From Cavia porcellus (lineage: Eukaryota > Chordata > Mammalia > Rodentia > Caviidae): a DNA stretch of 64,000 nt. Position 1 is the stretch's first letter, and every line of letters starts with the position of its first letter. This document shows, piece by piece, positions 24,436-36,132 of this stretch. The position numbers and the translations under genes were made by a program. A model generated the notes under the pieces. The model was not told the DNA's origin. It did no database searches and saw only the letters and a list, made by a program, of their open reading frames with translations. The stretch lies in NCBI RefSeq assembly GCF_034190915.1, contig NW_026947485.1, positions 35,849,519 through 35,913,518 on the forward strand, read 5' to 3'.

Positions 24436-27400
24436 TTAAAACTTTCTTGAGGGTAAAAATTTTATTATGCCTATCTGCACTTGGGAAATACATCTTGAAA
24501 TATAGATCCATTCAACAAACTAGAGACCTGTGGTTGTGATATCTCTGTCCAACCTAATGGTTTGATTTATCTAACTGTTGATGACCTTTATTACAAGCCA
24601 TTAGTAGAGGGTTGATTTTTGTTGGACATTAGCTAAGTGCCAGAGTTCATCTGCAGTATGTGCTCAACACAAGCAGGGCTTTCTTCTTGACAATAGAGTA
24701 CAGTAGATAGTACTGTAGTAGAATTCAAAACACAATAGAGTATTATTTATTGGATTAAGATTTGTTGTTGATTAGAAATTCCTTCATTTTAGGTTTCTGT
24801 AAAGTGTCAATTTTTGTCAAGGAAAAACTTATTGGTACTTGAAAACTTCTTGACTTCTGTTATTTTTGAGGACTGTTTTTCACAGGTATGTAGACTGCAT
24901 GCATACATATTTTTTCCAAAACTAAAGCACATCTCGTTAACATTTTCCAGTTGAACCTGAAAACACATGATATCTTCAAGTCAAGTAACTCCACCAACAG
25001 TGCCAATTAAATACTGAATAACAAGTCTACCTTCCCCATGAGGTCTCTATTGCCTGCAATATGAGTCTGTATTAAACTTGATTATAGGCATTTTCTGAGC
25101 AAGGCACCAATGGGACCAATGGATAGAGGAGAAAACTCCTGTATACTTTAAGAAAATGCTAAGTGAGCCATTCCTTTTTCTGGCTCAATTAAAACTATAC
25201 GACTGTCAAGTCCCATTAACCCAGTGGGTTACTACCCTGCACACATTAGCAGCAGCCCCACTGTAATGTGAGCCATCTTACCACATCATGGACACATTTA
25301 TGAAGATTGATAACAGCTAAGGTTCAGTGTTAACATTTATTGTCAGGCAAGCTGTACAAGAAACTGTCGGGTATTGGCGTTTGCTTTGATTTATGAAAAG
25401 GTTGCCAGATGAAGAAGATACCACATAAAACATTACTGTCGGCAGCAATGTCATTAGATGCAGTAGTAACTATAACAAATAATAACTAACTCTAATTAGC
25501 TTTATTACCTGTTCTTGCTATCTTCAGTACTGGGGATGGACTAGAGCCTCTAAGCAATACTGTGTCCTCTCCAGGGAAAGGGTGGCTAGCTTGCCCATGG
25601 GTTAGCAAGTATCTCCAAAGATTTCACTGTAGCCAGTAGTGTGGTGCTAATCATCTAAGAGAATCATTAACCAGTGGGCTTAATGGTCCAGTTATCCCCA
25701 GCTGGCAGTGTTGGAGTAATTACCTATTGGCTTTGCCTCAGGACACACTTGTGGCTCACTTTTCCACACAAACCCCAGAGTCAAAGAAAGTCTGACATTC
25801 TGACTCTTGAATAACTAGCTATAATATCTGCAAGTTACTATAAAATGGTACCTATAGCTTCTTGCTCAATAGGACTTTTGACCCAAGGAGAATAGCCACT
25901 TTGCATATTTTATTTTTTTGTTTGTATCAGTACACTTTGGTATAGTGGAATGTCTGGTATGTGTTAAAAACTCTGCTTTTCATTGGAATCTTTGATCGTA
26001 CTAGTTGTGATACCTTAATCCGCAGAATGATAGCTGTGTTTTCCTGTGAGCAAATGTAATTGTAGGGAAAGGCTCTCGGTTTATCCTGTGGACGCATACA
26101 TTATGAGTAATGCCAGAGCAATTTTAAAAGCCAGGACCCTCTCAGGAAATTACTAAGCCTTTACTTCCTTATAATGCAGAAAAGTACTACCCTCCATAAG
26201 GCTGCTTTACCCAACTAGAATTTGTTTAGAGCTGGTTGTGGGGCTGGGGACAAGCATGGGTGTGCACAGAAATTGCCACCTTTCTTTCAAGTTCCAGGTA
26301 TAGACAGAGATACTCTGTGTGTCTCTGCCATTTTAGTCATAGTTGAACCTACCTCCCGCTTAAAACTCCAATTTTTATGTCCCATTGATGGAGGCAAATT
26401 CTAGAAAAGTTTTACTGTTCCCTGATCTTTCATTACCTTCTTTATTGGTCGTGATCCTTTTTGCAAGTATGAGAGGGAGTGTTGTCACAAAACAGTGGAA
26501 TGAAAGAATATGGATGGAAGCGTGCATCAGCTATTACCAGGAGTAGAATGTGGCCCTGACCCAAGCAGCCTGCTTCTAATAGCCTCTTGCTTCCTGGAAG
26601 GCTTCTGTTGCTATGATGGCTTGGAGCAGTCAGGCAAGCCCCTGCCATAGAAGAAGAAACACGGTGGCATCCAGAGAGAATCACATTTGGCCCACCATGG
26701 CAGTAAGACAGTGCCTAGGAAGCTCTGATCTCCAGTTCGGGGAAGCCAAATTATGAAGGTTGGATGTGAGGTGGTGTCATTAAGGGCTTTCTGGAGAGAA
26801 AATGCAATTAAATATGAAGCCAAATGAACAAGTGAATTAATATATGGGAAAGGTGCTCCTCAAATGCTCATGAAAGCAATCTAGGGAGTGTCATGGAACT
26901 TTCTTTTAGCACATACTTTTAAAAAGGATGAATGCCAAATCTGAACCTCAAACTTGCTTTAAACATAGGCATAGTTAATGTTTAAAGACTTAAACATTAA
27001 TAGAGTCCAACTTTTTGCTTCCAGCAAGAGAAGATATAGTTTGCTAAGACCAGGTGATTTTTCATTATTTGGCTTCCCTTTTAGTGCACTGGACATGGAA
27101 TGAGTCAGAAATAAGCATTATTTGGTCTCCTTCTTGCTCTCAGAAATATTAGTTTTGTATGGCAAACTGATTATTAGAAAAGAACCAGACTTCATGAATT
27201 TCATCTTCACAAAATGCTCACTCTTAAGTGTAGGACCATAGGAAAGTGTAAAACCAAGCAAAGCCTACCTGATGCCAAAGCTAGAGTACTGGGGAAAGGG
27301 TTATTTGAAAGGAAGCTGAATAAATTTAGTTTTAGGCATCAGCTCCCCTTGGTTGTAGTATCTCCCTGGGGGTATTTTGTTGAGGAAGATTCTCAGATAG

Positions 27401-29499
27401 ACAGACTGTACCTGAAAGTATGTCAGAATTGATTAGTGATGTCTGCCACTGGCATGGGCATGAGAGAGTTAGAATTTTTCTTTATATTTCGTATTCCTAC
27501 CTTAGAATCATATCTGTTTACCCCTTAACTAATGGTGCCTAAACCAGTAATAGGAAATATGAAGCAGGAGTGGGGGCAGGGAATAGGCTGTATAATTCGG
27601 TATTAATATTTGTTCTCATCCTCTTTTCATCTTTTCTCCTACCACCAGGCTTGGTGGAATGAAATACCTTAGAACAGAACTTGTGTTTTTCTGACCTCTT
27701 ATTCTGATATGGCTCCTACTAGGAGAACCTGTTACTTCTCACTTATTTCATGAGACCTGAGCACCAGTGTTACTGGCATTTCAGGCCCTTAAAAGGTAAT
27801 CAGCATAGAAACAATTGTGAATGTTCATGGCCAGTCATACTAGTTATGGTCTTTGTTATGAGAGGATGTATTAACAGTCCACTTTAGGACATTTCAGAAA
27901 GAGCCTCATGAACAGAAGTCATAGTTTAGAAGTAGGGAAATAAGACCTTAGGCGAGTGACCTCTCTGGAGGCAGGAAAAGCTCCACTTTTTACGCACTTA
28001 TTCCTTCAGTCTAAGCACTTGCTTATAGCTAATAGTGAAAGTGGTAGACTTTGATGGTATTTGGTAGAAATTAGTATTAGGTTGCAAAGCTTTTAAACCC
28101 TTATTGCTTTATTTCAATATATATGATTGTTAACTCATTAATATATTCAATTTAGATAGCCAAACCTTCAGCTGAAATTATAATCCCAGGCATCACTGAG
28201 ACTTTCTGTTTCAGGACTCTCCATTCCAAACTCAAACTGGAGCTACGGCCCTTGTCACCCAGTTTGACAGTTTACACTGATCCAATTAAGCAGATAAGTC
28301 TAAAGTAGCTATTTTATGGCCTGCTATGTAGCCACAGCCATTATATACCTCTTAACCATAGACATGATATAGCAAAGTTTGCAGTTTTATAGACTTTACA
28401 TAATCATTTAGTAATGTGCAATTAAGTTCTGAATAGTAATCAATCCATAAGCACCATGATTTTATCATGTGTTTGACTCTCAGTTCTCATTCAGCCTTTA
28501 TAAAGCCACTCATTCCATCCAGGACAGCCCATCTTTATCATATACCTGAGTGTTCTTGGCATCTAGCCATGGTACGTGTGTCTCAGAAAGGAGAATCCTT
28601 TCAGTCTCTCTTCCTCCATCCCTGCTGTGGATTGGACCGTGGGGTCCTAACCATTAATGCTGTCATTAGCTAGTGATCTATAACCAATCATCGTTAGTAC
28701 TTTCATACTTCTCCCTATTGCTTCTGAATGACTTTGAGTGGTTGAAGCCTTTCAAGGTGGAGTAGAGGAAAAGGACAGACCTCACTGTGTGAATGAACTG
28801 CAATGGTACCTGACATTTTTAATTAACACTGGCACTTCTAGATTTCCTGCTGAGGTCTGCCAGCCTGACTTTACAAAATAACATTTATGACCCTGAAGAC
28901 CTAGAAACAAAAACCAGTTTCTGGCCTGCTTGAATACTGGGGAGGTGGTAATAGAACTTTAACTATGTGGTGTTTATTATTCTTTAAATGCCCAACTTAT
29001 TTTAGACAAGATTGTGCTAGTATGAAAGCAAATTAAAGCAGTTTGCCATCACTTCTTTTGAGTCCCCCTCACTGCCCAGTCACAAGTAGCAGCCATACCA
29101 CCAGCAGTGGGCAAATCTGTGCTAAGTGTAATTATTTCCAATACAATTCCATTTATTCATAGGGAGGACTGTTGCTTCCCATGAGAATTTAGGTGAGGAA
29201 AGAAAAGGTATATAGGTTTATGATAATTGTATGCCCCATGCTAGAGGTTTGATTTTAACATGAGTACAGCTTTTTAATCTTTTATCAAAAACTCAGAGCA
29301 ACTGTCTTTCAAACACTATGGGTTCTTTTCCATTATGTAAACAGTCACCGTTCCTCAAATGAACTGTATTTTAAACTTGGCTTTTAAATTGGCTGTTTGA
29401 AAGTAGACACCTATCTTTCTTTGGAAATAAGTTGATAGGTTAATAGATTGGGTCCCCAAATAATCTAGAAATTTATTAATTGAAGTAATAATATTACCA

Positions 29500-29690
29500 G
29501 CTGCATTTATTAAAATCTTCCTCTATACTAGTATTATGTTGAATTTGAAGGTTACCTTACTGATATTCCTAACAATCTTAAATCATAGCAACTGATGAAA
29601 AAGTGGCATCTTAGAGAGATTAAGTAACTTGCCTAAGCTTCTTTTAAGTAGTGAAAGGCAGAGCCCACACGGCAGGTCTTATGTTTTAAC
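29500..29690 (-). repeat. MIR-like SINE
   Basis: The + strand follows the reverse complement of MIR: GCATTTATTAAAATCTTCCT, a base-count region, then GAGAGATTAAGTAACTTGCC and AAAGGCAGAGCC. The match to the conserved core block is good, so it is clearer than the other MIR candidates here. Confidence 0.6.
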
Positions 29691-30285
29691 CTTCACCGGA
29701 AATGGCTAAAGCACAGTGTATCAGTAGTAACTATTTCAGAACCTAACCAATTTCAGTTATATTACTGTATTAGGAAACTTATCTCCAGTTCCAGCTTGGA
29801 TGTTAAGAACATTTATTTCTCCAGTATAATTTGGTTACTCTTCCTTACTGTCCACCTTCCACACACACACTGATTACATGATGCAGAGGGTCCCTGGTGA
29901 CTTCAGAGGCCTGAGTAACCTTTGGTGTTTGGTGGACATTGTGCCAGGCACTGGGTATGCTGTGCTAACACAAATAGATATAATCCCTGCTGTTTGGGAA
30001 CTTACGGTGTAATTGGAGAAATGTAACTTAACCATGGTAATTATAAAGGTACTGTCAAGTGCTATAAGAGCATGTATCATGGGAGTAATCTGTGAGTGGT
30101 CAGAGACAGCTTTTCTTAAGGCTGAGGTCTGAGGGCTAAAGTAACAATACCAGGGGAAGAGTAAAGGAACCAGTGTAAGTTAAGGACCCATATAAAGAGT
30201 TTAACTTCAGCACTTTGAAGGAAAGCAGGATGTAGAAAAGTGTACTAGAGAGAAATGATGTAGAGTGGCATCTGGTAGGACCTAA

Positions 30286-30305
30286 CAGAACATAATTGTT
30301 ATTTT
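30286..30305. repeat. Target-site duplication of the large L1, left copy
   Basis: CAGAACATAATTGTTATTTT matches 36113-36132 at 18 of 20 positions (GT versus AC at positions 13-14). It abuts the T-rich tail of the minus-strand L1. Confidence 0.85.
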
Positions 30306-30689
30306 TAATTTTATTTTAAAAAAAAAGAAATATTCAAGACAAATAAGAAACAAAAGAGACAAATAACAACAATAATAAAAACTCCAAAATAATAACAGTA
30401 TAGGCTTTCAAAATAAGGTGGTAGGAACTTAAGAAAGATTGATATTTTACAAGGTCCTCTTCAAAAGAGCTACTCAGATCATCAGATATAGACATGTAAA
30501 ATTGATCTAATCCCTTAAGATTGACCGTTTTGTTCCAAGAACCAAGAGAGTTAGGCGTATGATCAATCATCTTAGCTATCTTAAGTGTATGTATACAAAT
30601 TCACATCTTTTTTCTTTTCCCTATCTGCGTTATTTTTCCCCTTTGAACAGTTTCTTACCCTTTCACAATATTTGTTGAAGCTTTTGTAT

Positions 30690-33600
30690 CTTATTTACTT
30701 TTTCAGTTTCTTATATCAGGGAGGCAATACAGCATTCACACATGTGAGTTTGGATTATTTCACTTATGAGTATGGTCTAAAGTCACATCCATTTACCTAT
30801 AAATGCCTCAACACAATCCTTCTTTATAGCTGAATAGTAATCCATTGTATAACAATGCCACATCTTTTTTTATTAATTCCTCCATTGATGGGCATATGAG
30901 TTGTTTCCAAGATTTGGCTATTACAAATTTGGCTACAAACATAAGTGCACATATATCACTGTGGTATGATGTTTTCAATTCTTCTGGACCTCCAATCCCA
31001 GCTTTTTGAGGAACCTCCCTATGGACCACAGGGGTTACACCAGTCTACACTCCCATCAATAGTGCAGAAGAGTTCCATTTTTCCCCACAGCCTGTCCAAC
31101 ACAGCCTCTCCAGATCTGTGAGGTATGTTGTTTTTTTGATCCTGGCCATTCTTTCTGGAATGAGGTAGAATCTCAGTGTTGTTTTAATTTGCATTTTTCT
31201 AATGATCAATGATGCTGAACATTTTTTCATGTATTTATTTTGCCTTTATATTTCTTCAGTGAGAGGTGTGTGTTCTCAGATGCCCATTTTTGGACTGGGT
31301 CTTTGAATTCTGGGGGCATGATTTTTTTAAAATTCTTTATATGTTCTAGATAAAAGTCCTTTGTCTAAGGGGCAGTTGTCTAAGATTTTTTCCCAATTCA
31401 TGGATTTTCTTTTCACTCTGTTGGAGATTTCTTTTGACATGCAAAAACTTTTTAATAAAAGGAGATCCCACTTGTTAATTCTGGGAAATATTTCCTGTGC
31501 AGTTTGATTTTTCTTCATGAACTCTCAGGCTATACCTGTGTGTTCAAGGTTTCTACCTACTTTATTTTCCTGTGGAGTTAGTGTTTCTATTTTAATATTA
31601 AATCATTGATCCATTTTGACTTTAGTACATGGTGATAGACATGAATCTAGTTTTAGTTTTCAGCATATGGAAAGCCAGTTTTTCCTGTACCACTTATTAA
31701 AGTGGCTATCTTTGTTCCAGTGAACATATTTGGCCCCTTTGTCAAAGATAAGGCGGCTGAGGGTGTTTGTACTTGTAGTTGTATCTTCTAATCTATTCCA
31801 TTGATTTTCAGGTCTGTGTTTATTCCAGTACCATGCTGATTTTATCATAGTAGCTTTGTAGTATGACTTCAAGTTAGGGATTGTGATAGCTCCTGCCTTG
31901 CCTTTGTTGCCTAGAATTGCCTTTGCTATTCTAGGTCTCTTCTGGTTCCAGGTGAGTTTTAGGAATGACTTATCTAGATCTGTGAGGTATGTTAATTGTA
32001 TTTTGATTGGAGTTGCATGAAATCTATACAACAGTTTTGGCAGAATAACCATTTTCACAATGTGTGTTCTTCCTATCCATGAACAAAGAATGTGTTTGCA
32101 TTTTCTGGAGTTATTTTCAAGATATCCTTTACTTCATTTGTTAGATTGATTCCTGAGTATTTCATTTTTTTGGCTGCTATTGTGAAGGGAGTGGTTTCTC
32201 TTATTTGTCTCAGTGAGTTTGTTATTTGTGTACAGGAATGCTATTGAATTTAGAGTGTTGACTTTGTATCCTGCTACATCACTGAATTGGTTGTTGTATC
32301 TAGAAGTCTTTCAATGTAGTTTTGGGGGTCTTTTATGTAGAGTATCATGTCATTGGCAAATAATGATAATTTAACTCTTCCTTTCCTATCCTTATTTTTA
32401 TTCCTCTGTCTTGTCTAATTGTTCTGGCTAATGTTTCCAGCACTATTGAATAGGAGTGGTGATTTTACAATGAAATTTTCAGTTTTTGACCATTTAATGT
32501 GATGCTGGTTGTTGGGTTGTCATAGGTGGCTTTTATCAGATTGAGGAAAAGATCATCTGCTCCAATTTTTTGTAGAGTTCTTATCATGAATGAGTGTTGG
32601 GCTTTATCAAAAGCTTTTTCTGCATCTATTGAGATCATGTGATTTTTATTTTTGGCTCTATTGATATGTATTACATTTTTTGATTTGTGTATGTTGAACC
32701 ATCCTTGCACTCCTGGGACGAATCGCATTTAGTCGTGTTGTATAATCTTCTCAATGATTTGCTGCCTACTGTTTGCCAATATTTTACTGAGGAGTTTTGC
32801 ATCTATGTTCATTAGGGAGATTAGCCTGCAGTTTTATTTCTTGGTTAGGTCTCTCTCTACTTTTGGTAATACTTGCTTCCAGGAATGAGTTAGGAAGAAT
32901 TGCTTCCCCTCAGTTTTATTGAAGAGTTTGAGGAGTATTGGCATTAAGTCTTCCTTGAATTTCTTGTAAAATTCAGCTGTGAATTCATCATTACCTTGGC
33001 TTTTCTTTCTTCATAAGGTTCTAATTACATTTTCAAATTCACTAACTGAAATTGGGTTATTCAGTAGTTTTACATCTTCTTGGTTGAGCTCTGGTGATTC
33101 ATATGTTTCTAGGAATCTGTCCATTTCTTCTGTGTTATCAAACCTAATGAGAGTAAAGGTTTTCAAAGTAAGTATTGATGATCTTTGGTATTTCTATAGG
33201 ATCTGTAGTGATTTCACTACTTTTATTTCTTTTTGCATGAATTTGAGTTTTTTGTTTCCTTTTTTGTTAAGGGTGGCTAGGGGGTAATCAATTTGATTAA
33301 TTCTTTCAAAGAACCAACTCTTTGATTCATTAATTCTTTGTAATTTTTTGTCTCAGTTGTTTTAATTTCTTCTCTGATATTTGTAATTTCTTCCCTTCTT
33401 TTGGCTATGGGCTTGACTTATTCTTCTTTTTCTAGATGTTTGAGGTGTAGCATCAGGGGTTTTTTTTGTTTGTTTGTTTGTTTTGTTTTTCCTGATGTGG
33501 AAATTCACTGCAATAAATGTCCCTATGGGAACTGTTTTCCTTACATGCCACAGGTCCTGGTAAGTTGTATTTGTATTTTCATTTGCTTGTACATATTGAT

Positions 33601-34430
33601 TAATTTCTTCTTTAATTTCCTCTGTGACCCATTGGTTGTTTGGGAGTATATTATTTAATTTCCATGTGTTTATGGAGTTTTTACAGTTTCTTTTGTCTTT
33701 AATTTCCAGTTTCATGGCACTATGATCAGATAATATGCATGGAATAATTTTGATTCTTTTGCATTTATTTAAGCATGTTCTATTGGTTACTATATGGTCT
33801 ATTTTAGAGAATGTCCCATGTGAAGCTAAGAATGTATATTCTGATGTTGTTTGGTGGACCACTCTGTACACATCTACTAAGTCCATTTGTTCATAAGTTT
33901 GATTCAGTTGTTTGCTGATTTTTTTTGTCTAGTTGATCTGTCTCCTTGTGTCAGTGGGATGTGTGGGTGTTAAAGTCTTCTATTACAATTGTGTTATTGT
34001 TTATTTGATTTTCATTCATATTAATGTTTGTTTTATATAGCTGGGTGCTCCTATATGTGAAGATTGTTATCTCTTTCTCTTGAAATTTTCCCCTAACCAT
34101 TATGTAGTAACCTTCTGTATCACTTTTGATCATTCATGGTTTGAAGTTCACATTATCTGCAAACAGAATAGTTAGCCCTGCTTTCTTCTTCTCTCCCTCC
34201 CCCTCCTCCTTCACCTCTCCCCATTCCCTGTCTCCTCCTCCTCCTCCTTATGAAGTATTGTTTTCAATCCTTTGACTTTTGGTCTATGAATTTCTTTTTG
34301 GGTTAGATAGGTTTCTTGTATTCAGCATGTGCTTAGATGTTGTTTCTTGATCTATTCTGCCAGTCTGTTTCTTTTAATTGCTAAATTGAGGCCATTTATA
34401 TTAACGGTTTTAAGTAATATATATTGGCTT
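30690..34430 (-). pseudogene. L1 ORF2 (endonuclease/reverse transcriptase), broken
   Basis: Family landmarks occur in the right order on the minus strand. An NINGLN-like start lies near 34.39 kb and an IQET motif near 34.31 kb (endonuclease). An EGYYIMV segment lies near 34.1 kb and FSKIDHIV plus SDHSAMKLEI (endonuclease C-terminus) in 33.7-33.8 kb. NNQWVTEEIKEEI lies near 33.6 kb. The reverse-transcriptase block [12 protein letters not shown] is at about 32.61-32.64 kb, and the catalytic FADD-type motif reads FAND at 32349-32360. WNQKRPRIAKAIL and IPNLKSYYKATMIKSAWYW fall in 31.8-32.0 kb, and a C-terminal cysteine-rich part lies at 30.8-31.2 kb. Normal ORF2 is about 1275 residues and the span fits that, but the frame is cut into many pieces. 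It cannot make an active enzyme. Confidence 0.9.
34178..34250. repeat. CT-rich low-complexity tract inside the L1
   Basis: Pyrimidine-only runs with CTCCTC repeats. It sits within the endonuclease-coding part of ORF2, where other L1s have ordinary coding sequence, so it is a later expansion or insertion. Confidence 0.85.
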
Positions 34431-34544
34431 ATATTTGTCATGCTATCTTTCTGGTACTGGTTCCTGTCCCCTCGTTTAATTGTTTGCTCTGCTTGGTGGT
34501 TCTTTTCTGTTGGTGTCCCTGCAGTCAGTTATTTTTATGTCTGT

Positions 34545-35715
34545 CTAGAATATCTTTATTCTTTGTATGGTTGGTTTGGTGGTCATAAAGTTGTTCAGCT
34601 GTTCATTGTCATGAAAGTATCTTATTTCTCCATCGATTCTGAAGGATAGTTTTGCAGGGTGCATCAATCTGATTTGGAAGTAGTTTTCCTTTAGGATTTG
34701 AAATTCTTCATGCTCTTCTTGACTTTGTGTTAAGAAGTTAGCTGCCATTCTGATGGGCTTTCCTTTATAGGTGATTTGTTTCTTTTATCTAACAACTTTT
34801 AATATTCTGTTCTTATGTTGAATTTCTGGGATATTGGTTATTATATATCTGGGTGTAGATTTATTTTGGTTATGGCTAATTGGAGTCCTATATGCTTCAC
34901 TTACCTGTATGTCAGGTTTTTTTCCTCATGTTTGGGATATTTTCTGCATAATTTCTGTAAATAGTCTCATTATATCATTTGTGTACCTTTTTGGTTTACA
35001 GTTATCTAACTTACATTGTTTATTTTTTGCATGGTCTTACAACCATTGAATTATTATTTCCTGATTCCTTGTTATTTTAAAAAGTTCTGTCCTTTCCTGT
35101 TCTCTAGCTGCAGTCTTGTCTTCAAGGTCTGAAAGTTTGTTTTTACATCCATTGAGGCAGTTTTGCCAGCTTTCAATAGAATTTTTGATTTCTTGGATTA
35201 TTGCTTTGAATCTGTTTGATGCATTCTAATTCCTTTTTATATTGTTAATTCAAGATTTCCATCATTTTGTAGTGCTCTATTTTTTAACTGTCTTCTTTAG
35301 ATGTGTTGATCAGCATTTCTTTCATTGCATTTATCATTTCTTGTTTTACCTGGAATATTATTTCTGATCTGAGTTCCTTTACAGCTTCATGGAGCTGTTT
35401 CTTTACTTCAGTTGCTATCATTTCACAAGTTTCAGGTGTGTGACTTACAGTTTCTTCTATGTCCATGTCTCCTATGCTTGTTTGGGATGGATTGGAGACT
35501 TGAGATTGTATTTGCTCTTTTGTTTTGTCATTTTCCTGTATTGCCCTGGGGCAACTAAATGCAATTCTCAGTTGTTTCCTGGGTTGAGGATGGCCGTCTG
35601 TATTTGAAGGAGTTTCCCCAACTGAGTGGGGGTCATTAGGCAGGCTATACCGGGTCCCCAGCAGCTCTTGGAGGCTCCTTGAATGGTAGGAGTATGCCTG
35701 GAGGATGTTCAGCAT
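34545..35715 (-). pseudogene. L1 ORF1 (RNA-binding coiled-coil protein), broken
   Basis: The N-terminal part (35284-35715) holds a long charged helix with KQLHEAVKELRSEI and QVKQEMINAMKEM, the ORF1 coiled coil. The C-terminal RNA-binding domain survives at 34545-34748 with LKENYFQIRLMHPAKLSF and a YFHDNEQLNNFMTTKP-type end. The middle (RRM-like part, 34.75-35.28 kb) is out of frame. The first residues of the open frame read into sequence that resembles the 5' UTR repeats, so the true ORF1 start is probably downstream of 35715. Confidence 0.85.
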
Positions 35716-36112
35716 GCCCTACATCAATCAGGGGCTCCCTGATTGATTTGGGTCACTGGGCAGGGACCTACCAGTTTCCAAATGGCCACCAAGGCTGCAT
35801 GGCGAGGTGGAGTATGCTGTGTATGCTTTCAGCTCATGCCACGTGGTGCCCTGAAGCTCCCCACTTGCTTGGAGTCACTGTGTAGAGCCATATGCGGACC
35901 CAAACAGCACACCAAGGCTCCCTGACTGCTTGGGGTTGCTGGGCCATGTTCTGCCAGGTTCCAAGCAGTGCACCTAGACTGCATAGCTAGGTGGAGTATG
36001 CTGTGCAGGCCTTCAGGTCATGCTATGCAGCAATGTGAAGCTTTCTGGCTGCTTATCGAAACCCAAGTGGGGCACTGAACCTCCTGGGCTGCTTGCAGTC
36101 ACCAGTCTGGGT
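35630..36112 (-). repeat. L1 5' UTR with ~184-bp tandem monomer-like units
   Basis: The motif GGTGGAGTATGCTGTG occurs at 35806-35821 and again at 35990-36005, 184 bp apart. Flanking blocks also repeat: CTGCATGGCGA versus CTGCATAGCTA, and CAGCTCATGCCA versus CAGGTCATGCTA. A third, more diverged unit lies near 35.69 kb (TAGGAGTATGCCTGGA). Rodent L1 promoters are often built from tandem monomers of about 200 bp, and this fits that pattern. Confidence 0.7.
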
Positions 36113-36132
36113 CAGAACATAATTACTATTTT
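36113..36132. repeat. Target-site duplication of the large L1, right copy
   Basis: CAGAACATAATTACTATTTT, the partner of 30286-30305, lies directly beyond the L1 5' end. Confidence 0.85.

Larger units (their letters stand above)
30306..36112 (-). mobile_element. Near full-length L1 retrotransposon, inactive
   Basis: The 5.8-kb LINE-1 reads right to left. A 5' UTR with monomer-like repeats (about 35.6-36.11 kb) is followed by ORF1 remnants (about 34.55-35.7 kb), ORF2 remnants (about 30.7-34.43 kb) and a 3' UTR ending in a T-rich tail on the + strand near 30306. A 20-bp target-site duplication with two mismatches flanks it, so both ends are defined. Stops and frameshifts break both ORFs, a CT-rich expansion (34178-34250) interrupts the endonuclease domain, and a key reverse-transcriptase residue is changed. 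It inserted into an older L2 and opposite to the host gene, the orientation usually tolerated in introns. Confidence 0.93.

Noticed and set aside
25525..25560. AGTACTGGGGATGGACTAGA, like an ID 3' region in reverse
   Set aside because: The match stops after about 25 bp with no A box, anticodon region or tail.
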